A DNA stretch of 64,000 bases from Oligoflexia bacterium (GTDB taxonomy: Bacteria; Bdellovibrionota; Bacteriovoracia; Bacteriovoracales; Bacteriovoracaceae), in assembly GCA_015232355.1 (NCBI GenBank), contig JADFZW010000008.1:62001-126000 (forward strand). Direction: 5' to 3'. Under the pieces are notes generated by a model, which was not told where the DNA came from, searched no databases, and saw nothing but the letters and a program-made list of their open reading frames with translations. The translations under genes and the position numbers were made by a program. Below, in pieces: positions 18,575 through 26,986 of this stretch. Positions within the stretch are counted from its first letter, which is position 1; the number at the start of each line of letters is the position of its first letter.

Positions 18575-18611
18575 TTTTTTATAAACAAACTAGTTAATAG
18601 TTTATAAAAAA
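18575..18611. promoter_or_regulatory. Perfect 12-bp inverted repeat between divergent genes
   Basis: TTTTTTATAAAC (18575-18586) and GTTTATAAAAAA (18600-18611) are exact inverses with a 13-bp spacer that contains ACTAGT. It lies upstream of the regulator start at 18519 and about 90 bp before the DUF333 gene. It suits an operator bound by the neighbouring TIGR02147 protein. AT-rich palindromes can arise by chance, so confidence is limited. Confidence 0.4.
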
Positions 18612-18699
18612 GTAGTTGTTACTCTATATATATAAAGTTAAAAACACATCATGGATACACATCAGGGATATTAATTAAAATTTATACAAGGAGTTTTTT

Positions 18700-19269
18700 A
18701 TGAAAAAAAAATCGAAAACATTATCACAAACATTAATGCTTACACTTCTACTATCAATATTCTCAATATTCTCCTTTGGAATATCTGCAAAGGCATGGAG
18801 CGGAGTAAGTTCAAGCTTAGTTCCCAATCCTGCCTCTGAATTTTGCGATAAAGTGGCCAAAGGAGAAGTTTTGATTTATCAATCGCTAAATGACAATAGT
18901 GGTGAAACTGGTTATTGCAAGATTGGTGATGCACTTATAGAAGAGTGGTCGCTCTTTTATGCTACAGATGGTGGAGAAAAATCAAAAGCAATTGATTTTT
19001 ACTTTAACCCAAAACCTCTAGCTTTACCTCACTCTATTAATAATATGAGCATGCCTAACCCTGCATCTTACTACTGCCATCAATTGGGTGGAGATCTTGT
19101 ACTTGTAAGTGATAAAAATGATGGCCCACTTGGCGGAGGCCAGATTGGCGTATGTCGTTTTGATGATAGATCCATGATGGAAGAATGGACACTCTTTAGA
19201 GCATATAATCATCCATCCAATAAAAATTTTACAGATTTTTTAAAAAGCTATCATTGGCCAAAAATATAG
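18700..19269 (+). CDS. Secreted protein with two DUF333-like domains
   Basis: A 189-residue protein with a signal peptide (TLLLSIFSIFSFGISAKA) and AAGGAG upstream. Two tandem domains follow the DUF333 plan (NPAs.yC...Gg......G..G.C.f.d....EeW.l.ra). The first is PNPASEFCDKVAKGEV through TGYCKIGDALIEEWSLFYA. The second is PNPASYYCHQLGGDLV through IGVCRFDDRSMMEEWTLFRA. Each has two Cys rather than the usual set. DUF333 is sometimes labelled haemolysin-like without experimental basis. Likely a periplasmic or exported binding protein; function unknown. Confidence 0.75.
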   Translation: MKKKSKTLSQTLMLTLLLSIFSIFSFGISAKAWSGVSSSLVPNPASEFCDKVAKGEVLIYQSLNDNSGETGYCKIGDALIEEWSLFYATDGGEKSKAIDFYFNPKPLALPHSINNMSMPNPASYYCHQLGGDLVLVSDKNDGPLGGGQIGVCRFDDRSMMEEWTLFRAYNHPSNKNFTDFLKSYHWPKI

Positions 19270-19312
19270 AATTTAGTATACAAAATATCTCTCATTCCAT
19301 TAAAATTTTTTA

Positions 19313-20227
19313 ATGGATACTTACACCCAAACTTACACTTACACTTACACTTACACTTACACTTACACTTACAATTTAACAGCATCAATCGTCGTCTATC
19401 AAAATGACTTTTGTAAACTAAAAAAAACCATCGACAGTTTTTTTGATAATTCATTAAAGAGCAAACTTTACATCATAGACAACTCTCCAACAAAAATATT
19501 GGGTGAGCAGATTGGCCTAGACGAACGAATAAATTATATCTTTAATGATGGAAAAAATATTGGATATGGAAGTGCACATAATAAAGCAATAGCACAAGTT
19601 TCATCTTCGAATTCATCAAAATATCATTTAATTCTAAATCCAGATATCTCTTTTGGCCCTGGAGCTTTAGATAAACTACACTCTATAATGGAAGAGGACT
19701 CCTCTATCGGACTTTTAACTCCCAAAATTTTATATCCTGATGGTAGAACTCAATCTTGCTGTAAACTAGTACCAACACCACTTAATTTATTGGCCAGGAG
19801 ATTTCTTAGATTAAAAAGCTTATCAAACTTGAATAATAAATACGAAATGATTCCTACTGGATATAATAAAGTCATGGAAGTACCAATCATCTCTGGCTGC
19901 TTTATGTTTTTTAAAATAAGCACACTTCAAGAAATAGGTTTATTCGATCAAAGATATTTTATGTACCTAGAAGATGTGGATATTTGCAGAAGAGTTCACT
20001 TGTCTCATAACAAGAATAATAACAAGAATAATAACAAGAATAATAACAAGAATAATAATAAAGTAGTTTTCAATCCTTCTGTTTCAATTTACCATGATTA
20101 TGAAAAAGGATCATATAAAAATCTAACTCTACTCACTCATCATATTATCTCTTCAATTAAATATTTTAATAAATGGGGGTGGGTGTGGGATAAAGATAGA
20201 GATAGAATTAATCAAATGATTGATTAA
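19313..20227 (+). CDS. Glycosyltransferase family 2, rhamnosyltransferase-like
   Basis: A 304-residue GT-A fold protein. After an N-terminal Thr-Tyr array of slippage origin comes LTASIVVYQND (start of the fold), DERINYIFNDGKNIGYGSAHNKAI, the donor-site LILNPDISFGPGALD (DxD-type region) and EVPIISGCFMFFKISTLQEIGLFDQRYFMYLEDVDICRRVH, typical of WbbL-like rhamnosyltransferases acting on lipid-linked glycans. A 12-bp array adds an Asn/Lys run near residue 235. The natural start may be a little later than the ATG I used, because the array is just inside it. Cytoplasmic face of the inner membrane; acceptor unknown. Confidence 0.85.
   Translation: MDTYTQTYTYTYTYTYTYTYNLTASIVVYQNDFCKLKKTIDSFFDNSLKSKLYIIDNSPTKILGEQIGLDERINYIFNDGKNIGYGSAHNKAIAQVSSSNSSKYHLILNPDISFGPGALDKLHSIMEEDSSIGLLTPKILYPDGRTQSCCKLVPTPLNLLARRFLRLKSLSNLNNKYEMIPTGYNKVMEVPIISGCFMFFKISTLQEIGLFDQRYFMYLEDVDICRRVHLSHNKNNNKNNNKNNNKNNNKVVFNPSVSIYHDYEKGSYKNLTLLTHHIISSIKYFNKWGWVWDKDRDRINQMID
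19331..19372 (+). repeat. ACTTAC x7 array at the glycosyltransferase N-terminus
   Basis: Seven perfect tandem copies of ACTTAC encode a Thr-Tyr dipeptide run right after the start codon. The 6-bp unit keeps frame with any copy number. Confidence 0.95.
20009..20056 (+). repeat. AACAAGAATAAT x4 array inside the glycosyltransferase
   Basis: Four perfect 12-bp copies encode an Asn-Lys-Asn-Asn run between the catalytic region and the C-terminus of the GT2 enzyme. Frame is preserved by the unit length. Confidence 0.95.
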
Positions 20228-21306
20228 TTGCCATTGGGCCCGTTTGTGTTCCATATTGGGTCATCCATAAATTCTTTTAATTTGTTTAATTCATATATCT
20301 CTTTTGTTAACTCTTTGTCACTTCTTAACCAATTCGGACGATATTTCCAGAGCAGCAAATGATTCTGTACTATTTGTAACAATCGTTCAGCTCTATATGC
20401 AACTTTTTGAGCAGTTGATGATGATTGCCCTTCTCCATATTTGATTCGCTTAAAATAAAGGGTCGAATTATTTATTTCATCAAAAACTTTTTTTTCATCA
20501 TAATAATTATTAATCTCATCAAAACTTTCATTTCTTCTATTTGCACTAATAATGAAAGAAAAAGTTGCATCGATAACAAAAAAATCTTTTTCTAAGGATT
20601 TGTTGATATCAGAGTGAAATATACTTTTTTGTCCTAGACTCTCTCTTAATACTTTGGCCACATGTACTTTAACAAAACCATTTGTTGAATCAAATTTAGA
20701 TAATTTCTCTTGATAAATACCACTTTTATCAAAAACTATTCTCACTTTAACTATACCTGAAATTCCATTTTTAAACAAAAGATCTGAATAATTTAGATAT
20801 TGACCAATATTTTTAAATACACTTAATAAATGTCCATCATCTTCTTTTTCAGTATTTGTTTCAGAGATACTCGTAGAATTACTTAGTTTTCCACTCATAT
20901 TGTCTCCGAAGTTTCCAATTTTAAATTTTGCTACCCATTTTTTAATATTCTCCTTACTATTCTGATTTTCACCAACCCCAATTTCTTTCATTCTACTCCA
21001 TCTTAAATCTTCCAGCATAATCGTTTTATTATTAGAGGATTTGTTAGTAATTTCTTTATTATTTTCAACTTTATTTTTTAATTTACTTTTTAATTTATTC
21101 TTTTTCTTTTTATAACTTATTTTATCTTCTTTTTTATTTTCATATTTATGCTTATATGAGGTAGATGTGATTACAAATGAGATATTTTTTTTAAATTTAT
21201 CTGATTTATATTTATCTAGAAACTTATTATCCATAATTGAATAATGTCTAATTAACATTAAAATAAAAAGATGAAAAATAAATGAAGTTAGAATAAATCG
21301 CCACAT
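20224..21306 (-). CDS. TonB-like protein: one N-terminal TM helix, C-terminal TonB_C-like domain
   Basis: I start at an ATG at 21306; an in-frame TTG at 21363 would add 19 residues, and neither has a clear Shine-Dalgarno. The order is one hydrophobic helix (ILTSFIFHLFILMLI), a very basic Lys-rich linker (about 45-110), and a C-terminal domain with GISGIVKVRIVFDKSGIYQEKLSKFDS followed by a helix. The last resembles the TonB C-terminal fold (G.v.v.f.i...G.v....v..S.). The usual Pro-rich spacer is replaced by Lys. It may energise an outer-membrane receptor or be a TonB-derived protein of other use. The 3' end overlaps the GT gene by 4 bp. Confidence 0.5.
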   Translation of the reverse strand: MWRFILTSFIFHLFILMLIRHYSIMDNKFLDKYKSDKFKKNISFVITSTSYKHKYENKKEDKISYKKKKNKLKSKLKNKVENNKEITNKSSNNKTIMLEDLRWSRMKEIGVGENQNSKENIKKWVAKFKIGNFGDNMSGKLSNSTSISETNTEKEDDGHLLSVFKNIGQYLNYSDLLFKNGISGIVKVRIVFDKSGIYQEKLSKFDSTNGFVKVHVAKVLRESLGQKSIFHSDINKSLEKDFFVIDATFSFIISANRRNESFDEINNYYDEKKVFDEINNSTLYFKRIKYGEGQSSSTAQKVAYRAERLLQIVQNHLLLWKYRPNWLRSDKELTKEIYELNKLKEFMDDPIWNTNGPNGN

Positions 21307-21415
21307 ATATTTTGATATTACATGATCTTTTAAATTAAAAAAACTGTATAATCTAATGCACAAGTGTGTATAAATATGTACTCAAAGGATCGGCAGGATC
21401 AGGGATCAGGATCAG

Positions 21416-21482
21416 GTGCCACTTTACCTTTGGTAGCTATATAGCAACTAATGTACTGTTGCTACCATTCGGAAAGTGGCAC
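21416..21482. repeat. Dispersed hairpin element, copy 1
   Basis: The outer stem GTGCCACTTT (21416-21425) / AAAGTGGCAC (21473-21482) is perfect; the inner stem is TGGTAGC (21431) / GCTACCA (21461). The same sequence recurs at 22437 and, more diverged, at 43344. Left flank ATCAGG and right flank GTT are shared with copy 2. A further pair, ATCAGGTGCC and GGCACCCCCTGAT (ending 21529), may extend the structure. It lies 51 bp past the stop of the minus-strand ankyrin gene, in the 170-bp gap before the TonB-like gene. Confidence 0.85.
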
Positions 21483-21533
21483 TGTTGTCTGTTGTTGTGT
21501 TGTTGGACTGTTGGATGGCACCCCCTGATAAAT

Positions 21534-22223
21534 CTAATTTTCAAAATCATGAGGGTGTTTTGCAAGTATTTTTGCGATATCTGTATTATTAATCGGATCT
21601 TCGATAACAATCTTAAATGCAGTATCTCTTACAAAATCACGATCTATTTTTGAAATATCTCTTGTTGTAAGAAGGTATTCTATTATAGCAGTTTTTTGCA
21701 TAATAACTGCATCCTGAACAGCATTTAATCCTGTAGATGGATTCACGGCCCTAATAGACGCTCCTTTAGACAAAAACGATTTAAATTCATTTAGTGTTTT
21801 AATGTTCCCATCTACATTTTTTACTAAAACTTTTTTTTGCTTTTCATCAGTGCTTTTTTTAAAGTTGATATTTCCTTTAGGAATTAATTTATTAAAAATA
21901 TTCGAGATACTATTGGCCACGTTTTTAAATGCATTTTCAATATTTATTTTATTAGCAAATTTTTCAGTGCTACATTCTTGTAAATCACTATCATCATTTA
22001 CCTGATCAATTTCTGGATCATATTCCATGGTCGAAGTATTTGATAAAGATGATGACTGGAATAATTTTGATTTAGTAGATTCATTAGATTCATTAGATTC
22101 ATTAAATTCAGTAGATCCCAGTATTATCCAAGAGTTCAAACAAATAATTATAATTGGTAGATAGATAGCAAATTTCAATACGCTCAGTTTACTCTTATTG
22201 TATAAATAAAAATATTTTACCAT
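21534..22223 (-). CDS. Secreted ankyrin-repeat-like protein
   Basis: A 229-residue protein with a signal peptide (FAIYLPIIIICLNSWIILGS) and AAGGAAGG before the ATG. The mid part is a Ser/Asn linker including an NESNESNES array. The C-terminal half resembles ankyrin units: LNEFKSFLSKGASIRAVNPSTGLNAVQDAVIMQKTAIIEYLLTT. It is flanked on both sides by copies of the dispersed hairpin, a cassette-like arrangement. Ankyrin domains bind proteins; an exported one may meet host or prey targets, which is only an inference. Confidence 0.55.
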   Translation of the reverse strand: MVKYFYLYNKSKLSVLKFAIYLPIIIICLNSWIILGSTEFNESNESNESTKSKLFQSSSLSNTSTMEYDPEIDQVNDDSDLQECSTEKFANKINIENAFKNVANSISNIFNKLIPKGNINFKKSTDEKQKKVLVKNVDGNIKTLNEFKSFLSKGASIRAVNPSTGLNAVQDAVIMQKTAIIEYLLTTRDISKIDRDFVRDTAFKIVIEDPINNTDIAKILAKHPHDFEN

Positions 22224-22244
22224 GACTTCCTTCCTTGTTATTTT

Positions 22245-22263
22245 GTATTACTTTATGTAATAC
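22245..22263. promoter_or_regulatory. Palindrome GTATTAC-N5-GTAATAC upstream of the ankyrin gene
   Basis: Perfect 7-bp arms 22 bp upstream of the start codon at 22223, the place for an operator or a 5'-UTR hairpin. The rest of the 306-bp gap up to 22529 is AT-rich apart from the hairpin element copy 2 and a run of CCGTTA-like repeats at 22503-22537. Confidence 0.35.
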
Positions 22264-22436
22264 GTTGTTTTAAGTTTTAAGTTTAACTTAAGATATTTTT
22301 CCTAATAAAAAAATATTTTGTATTTTTAAATTAATTTAAATGTTTTTATATAGATATATTAAGAATAAATCTATTTTATTGAGTATTCGATTGCCAACTA
22401 TGAAATGCACCGGCGGTTCTAGAATCAGGGAATCAG

Positions 22437-22502
22437 GTGCCACTTTACATTTGGTAGCTATGTAGCAGCTAATGTACTGTTGCTACCATTAGAGTGTGGC
22501 AC
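22437..22502. repeat. Dispersed hairpin element, copy 2
   Basis: Same element as at 21416: GTGCCAC (22437) pairs with GTGGCAC (22496-22502), and TGGTAGC (22452-22458) pairs with GCTACCA (22482-22488). It differs from copy 1 at only a few positions in the shared left flank and centre, most of them between the inner and outer right arms. It lies 27 bp past the stop of the minus-strand gene that ends at 22530. Confidence 0.85.
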
Positions 22503-22529
22503 CGTTATGCCGTTATACCGTTACCGCCG

Positions 22530-23930
22530 TTACCGGTTAGTACAAACAACTATGGACGTATCTAATTTCGATTGTGTTTTTAAACTTGTGTTTTTTAAAA
22601 CACAATTTTTATTTCCTTTTATCGAACATATTTCGTAAGTTGACATCATACTATTCATATTTCCCCATTCTGATTGTCCTTTCCTATTATGAGGAAATTC
22701 TTTTGCTGGATTTTGTTCAATATCGGAAATTATAAATGCATTAGGATATGGACTCTGGCACTGATCTTTAAAAAGTCTGTTTGTTGCACAATACATAAAC
22801 AATCTATTTAAAGCTACACCATATTTGTGCCATGTATATTCAGGATCCTTCGAATTAACTCTTACATTTAATGTTATGGCCCCTTTTTGATTGCAGTTAT
22901 AGTATGGCAATAAATCGTGGACTCTACCTAGAAGAGGAAGATTACAATTCATATTTTCAATTTCAGGAGAACAATTTTTGGCCTGCTCATAGTATTTAAT
23001 TTTACGCTTTTTCTCCTCTATGTATTTTTCTAATCGTGTTTGCATAGTTTGTAGATCAATACTTATCTTGCCACTTAAAGGACAAGGAGTGAAATTACGT
23101 CCTGTTACTACTAAATCATCACTAAATTTATGATATCTGTTTTCGATATTATGGAAATGTATGGAACAATATAATTCGTGTCTATCACCAGCTATCAAAG
23201 ATTTTTGTATCCCATCAACAGAGAGTAATGCCTTTTTTACAGCATCTAGATAATCAACCCTTGATATACCTGCTTCTTTTTCCTCTATATTGTCATTATT
23301 AAATTTTGAAAGTTCTTGACAATCTTCTGGTTTAAATTCGCCTTCCTTTTTTCTAAACACACTGGATATTTCTATTTTTTCTTGTTTATAATTATCTATG
23401 CTAGACAAAATCTTATCAACATGAGTTCGGCCCAACAATCCTTTTTCTCCTTGAAAAAAAAACTTATCAAATCCAAGGTCTTTGGCGGAAATATTCAATT
23501 TGAAAGACTTTTTATTCATCGTAAATATAGTAAGACTATTATCAAATGTTGATAAAACCAAAGAAGGATATTTACTAGGATTATCTTTATCTAATTGTAT
23601 CTCGTATATATCAACACTCAATTCATTTTTTGGCAAATCTGTCCACTTATACGATTCTTCTGGATTATATTTATTACATTCAAAAGCACTAAGTTCATTG
23701 TCAATATACCCACTTTGAGAGTTTTTATCATTACACATTGAAATTATTTCAGATTCTTTTATTGTATCTTTTAATTTTAATGTTTTTGTTACGACAATTA
23801 AACTCTCTAGTTCTTTCGTCCTTTTTTTAACTTCAACAAAATTAATTTGTGAGTATGAATAATTTAAATTTATTAGAGCAATCACAATAGCAAAACAAAT
23901 TTTCTGTCCTTGTGATTTTTCAAAAACCAT
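22530..23930 (-). CDS. Exported protein of unknown family
   Basis: I start at the ATG at 23930, just after a GAGGG Shine-Dalgarno; an upstream ATG at 23966 is in frame. The signal peptide is KICFAIVIALINLNYSYS. The mature chain of about 440 residues has many Cys in its C-terminal half (spacing suggests disulphides), and no motif I recognise. A helical, charged stretch (MQTRLEKYIEEKKRKIKYYEQ) sits near the middle. It lies 75 bp after the start of the next upstream gene at 24006 on the same strand, so the two exported proteins are probably in one operon. Confidence 0.6.
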   Translation of the reverse strand: MVFEKSQGQKICFAIVIALINLNYSYSQINFVEVKKRTKELESLIVVTKTLKLKDTIKESEIISMCNDKNSQSGYIDNELSAFECNKYNPEESYKWTDLPKNELSVDIYEIQLDKDNPSKYPSLVLSTFDNSLTIFTMNKKSFKLNISAKDLGFDKFFFQGEKGLLGRTHVDKILSSIDNYKQEKIEISSVFRKKEGEFKPEDCQELSKFNNDNIEEKEAGISRVDYLDAVKKALLSVDGIQKSLIAGDRHELYCSIHFHNIENRYHKFSDDLVVTGRNFTPCPLSGKISIDLQTMQTRLEKYIEEKKRKIKYYEQAKNCSPEIENMNCNLPLLGRVHDLLPYYNCNQKGAITLNVRVNSKDPEYTWHKYGVALNRLFMYCATNRLFKDQCQSPYPNAFIISDIEQNPAKEFPHNRKGQSEWGNMNSMMSTYEICSIKGNKNCVLKNTSLKTQSKLDTSIVVCTNR

Positions 23931-24005
23931 CTTTCCCTCACTTTTCTCATACCTCCAGGACCCCATCTCAGCGGTTATTGCAGTCGGATTATATCGATAG
24001 AATTA

Positions 24006-26879
24006 TCAAAAACAATGATTTAAAATAGTGAGAACTTGCAATAAGTTGGGGGATAAACCATCCTTTCCGTTTACTCCAATGTTTGCGTCCGATACACAAT
24101 TTTTCTTATCATCAGAAAAGCTGTTGAGTAACTTTAGTTGATTATCTTTATCTAAAATATCCTTGTAAGTAGTAAATATTTCTCGCAATAACTTAGTCAA
24201 ATCTGATTTTTTAATAGAAGGTGTAAATGAATTAATCTTTCCATTTTGTTGACAGACAATTGTATCTTTATTATCAGAGCTAATCGCCTTGATAATATTC
24301 TTGATACTTTCAATTAAATGATAACGACAATTATTATATTCTTTTTCGAATTGCTGACTAGAAATAACCGCTGTCTGTTGGCCAAAATTCATATAATTAA
24401 CTGGTTGTTTTAAAAGTAAAATATTTTTCCATGCTTCATTTACTAAGCAAAAATCCTTACTCCTGCTGGCCAAAGTAGCAAAAACCAATGCGCGCTCTTC
24501 TTGTTGACGATAATCAGAATCATATTTAAGATGATTTTTCCAAATCTCTTGATTGGCCATAAACATCTTCTGCAATATAGAATAATCTTTCTTAATTTCT
24601 TTTTGAAACATTTTAGCATTACTTAGTACATCTTTGTATTGCGTTTTTCTTAACTTATTCGCGTGATCTTCATATATACCATATGCTGATATTGATACCA
24701 TTGGTAACATTCTTTCTATCGTTTTTTCTGACAATTTATCATTTTTGGATAATATGCTTGTTGCTAAAATTTCGTGAAGATATATCTGTGAACCAAAAAT
24801 CGGTCCAGTGGTACATTGTAAAAAAAGCATGAGATTATTTTCCCAACGCTTTATTTGATTAAAACTAACAGGAGGAATCTGCAATAAATTCCGACGTGCA
24901 AAGTATACCTTCCGATCACATGAATTTTTTTTATCATCTGCATCTTGGGCCAAAACATCTAAACTGTAGATTTTTTTGTCAACATCCTTCTGCTCTTTAT
25001 CAACGATATCGTAAATTTCATCTGTAATTCTTTGTAACTCTTCTTTTGATATTGGAAATTCTTTATCTGAAAGATTAGAGAGATTAGAGGTATTAATTAT
25101 ACTTTCTAATGTTTTCATGCAAGTAGATTCAAGGATAGATGTTTTTTCTGCTTTTGTTCTAATTTTAAAAATTTCTGGCAACGATAAATTCAAATTCTTT
25201 TTTATATTCAAGACATCTTGTACGCTTAATGGTTTTATTTCTGTTTGCCACATTCCCATTATATTATCATTATTTAAGTTATAGAGAATTTTTGTTGCGT
25301 TCAACTCTTCAAGAGAGATACCTAATATATTACAAATATCTCGTCTTTCATTTTTATTTAAATTTCTTAATCCTCCATCTTTCGAGTTAATTATTTTTTC
25401 ATCATCTATAAAACTTGCTAAAAATTTTTGTTTCTCCATTTTATCCATTTTCTTAATCTCTTCATATGAGATTTGCGGACATACTTTTCCTGATCCGCTA
25501 ATTTTCTTTTCTAAAACAGACGTTTCTAATTTCATATCATCTAGATTTAATAAATTTGCTTTCGAAATGCGCTCTGTTTGATAGTAGTTCTCATAGGTCA
25601 ACTGTGAATTTTCTCCTTGAGGAGCTTTATTTTTGTCAATCCAATCAGAGACAATTGACCATCCTTGAGGTAAATTAATATCAATTTTAGAGCTATTTGT
25701 TGTAAAGGTTAAACCATCTTTAATTTCATCCGAATTCACCAAATGTTCTCTTTCACCATTAAAATCTGGAACCAATAATTCTTTAGTTCCATAAAAATCA
25801 CCAATCATTTTTACAATATTTTGAGTGTCTTCTTTCGTAAGAGAAGCGCCATTTATTGAAATAATATATGGAATGGTTACATCCGTGCTTGAATTTTTTG
25901 TCCTAGCTTCAGCAACAAACACATAACCCCTAATAGAATTTTTAGAATCATCTTCTTTTATCAAAAAAACTTTAGATCCTTTAATAAGGCCATAGGAGTG
26001 AACAGAACTACTAGAACAATCCCCTCCAAAATGTCCACGAAGTGGAGTCATTATCGGTGGTAATTCTTCGATAGAGATTGTTCGTACTTCGATAGGATGG
26101 CTTTTGTCCAAAGTCTTATCTGTTTTGAAATTAAAACGAGTGAGTGCACTTTGTACACTTCTCTCACCGAATTCTCTTCTAACTTTATTTATTAATGATC
26201 CAATTTTATTATCTTTTACTATATTTTCTGGCAATTCATTCCACACCCATACTTTGTTCCTCATATAGTGAGTCTTCAAGTCTTCTTGTCTTAAATCATC
26301 CAATACTCTATCGTTTGTATCGATAGGCATATTTTTATCTTTAAAAAAATCAATCAAAGGAAACAAGCGTAGACAAACTGAAATAATTGTATCCTTATCT
26401 TTCTCTTTATTTTTTGAGATATTGAGCAAATCATTTTTCTTAGGGTTGCAAGATTCCAATTTAATATTTTGTTTATTTAAAAACATAAAATCTTTAAGAA
26501 GTTGTGATTTAACTTCCTTAAATTTTTCTTGATCATAGTCACTATTTCCATGAATATAACTTATACTCATTGCTTTGCTAGTACCTACATTTGTGTCCGC
26601 TAACCACTCAGCTTTGTCTAGACGATTCATCACTTCTATTACTCTGCTTTTATAAGTTGTTAAAAAATCGTGAGGAAATTTCCCTGTTCCTCTTGTTAGA
26701 TTTTCAGGATAACAGCGATAAATTGATACAATAAATTGCATAATTCCTTCGTTGCTTTTCAGGTCGGGCACCCATGACCATGCTGATTCAATGATAAATA
26801 TTGAAACAATGAAAGTATAAAAGAGAAAAAAAATCTGAGTTTTTTTTCCCTTTCGATTTAAAGATTTAAATACAGGCAT
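24006..26879 (-). CDS. Large exported protein with a GDCSSSS motif domain, unknown function
   Basis: A 957-residue protein; the hydrophobic signal IFFLFYTFIVSIFIIESAWS follows a basic head, and AGAGGAAG precedes the ATG. About residues 270-360 form a distinct region: ELPPIMTPLRGHFGGDCSSSSVHSYGLIKGSKVFLI then IRGYVFVAEARTK, with an alternating strand pattern. The GGDCS(S/T) turn suggests a conserved active or binding site, but I cannot name the family. The C-terminal half is helical and Cys-containing. Located between two other exported proteins on the same strand, including the ADP-ribosyltransferase candidate 107 bp upstream. Confidence 0.6.
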   Translation of the reverse strand: MPVFKSLNRKGKKTQIFFLFYTFIVSIFIIESAWSWVPDLKSNEGIMQFIVSIYRCYPENLTRGTGKFPHDFLTTYKSRVIEVMNRLDKAEWLADTNVGTSKAMSISYIHGNSDYDQEKFKEVKSQLLKDFMFLNKQNIKLESCNPKKNDLLNISKNKEKDKDTIISVCLRLFPLIDFFKDKNMPIDTNDRVLDDLRQEDLKTHYMRNKVWVWNELPENIVKDNKIGSLINKVRREFGERSVQSALTRFNFKTDKTLDKSHPIEVRTISIEELPPIMTPLRGHFGGDCSSSSVHSYGLIKGSKVFLIKEDDSKNSIRGYVFVAEARTKNSSTDVTIPYIISINGASLTKEDTQNIVKMIGDFYGTKELLVPDFNGEREHLVNSDEIKDGLTFTTNSSKIDINLPQGWSIVSDWIDKNKAPQGENSQLTYENYYQTERISKANLLNLDDMKLETSVLEKKISGSGKVCPQISYEEIKKMDKMEKQKFLASFIDDEKIINSKDGGLRNLNKNERRDICNILGISLEELNATKILYNLNNDNIMGMWQTEIKPLSVQDVLNIKKNLNLSLPEIFKIRTKAEKTSILESTCMKTLESIINTSNLSNLSDKEFPISKEELQRITDEIYDIVDKEQKDVDKKIYSLDVLAQDADDKKNSCDRKVYFARRNLLQIPPVSFNQIKRWENNLMLFLQCTTGPIFGSQIYLHEILATSILSKNDKLSEKTIERMLPMVSISAYGIYEDHANKLRKTQYKDVLSNAKMFQKEIKKDYSILQKMFMANQEIWKNHLKYDSDYRQQEERALVFATLASRSKDFCLVNEAWKNILLLKQPVNYMNFGQQTAVISSQQFEKEYNNCRYHLIESIKNIIKAISSDNKDTIVCQQNGKINSFTPSIKKSDLTKLLREIFTTYKDILDKDNQLKLLNSFSDDKKNCVSDANIGVNGKDGLSPNLLQVLTILNHCF

Positions 26880-26986
26880 TACTTCCTCTCTTTATTTTTT
26901 TAAATCAATTTTTTACAACAAATGTTCCTCATCTAATTAATAAATTATAAAAATAAAAACAATAAATTTTCTATACACTGTCGCAC

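Noticed and set aside
21366-21653. A 95-residue plus-strand open frame through the hairpin element
   Set aside because: It runs through a palindromic repeat and antisense to the ankyrin gene, with no Shine-Dalgarno.
21395-22520. Hairpin copies flanking one gene as integron attC sites
   Set aside because: No RYYYAAC/GTTRRRY core pair at the ends, arms are GTGCCAC/GTGGCAC, and no integrase is seen. A cassette-like layout alone is not enough.
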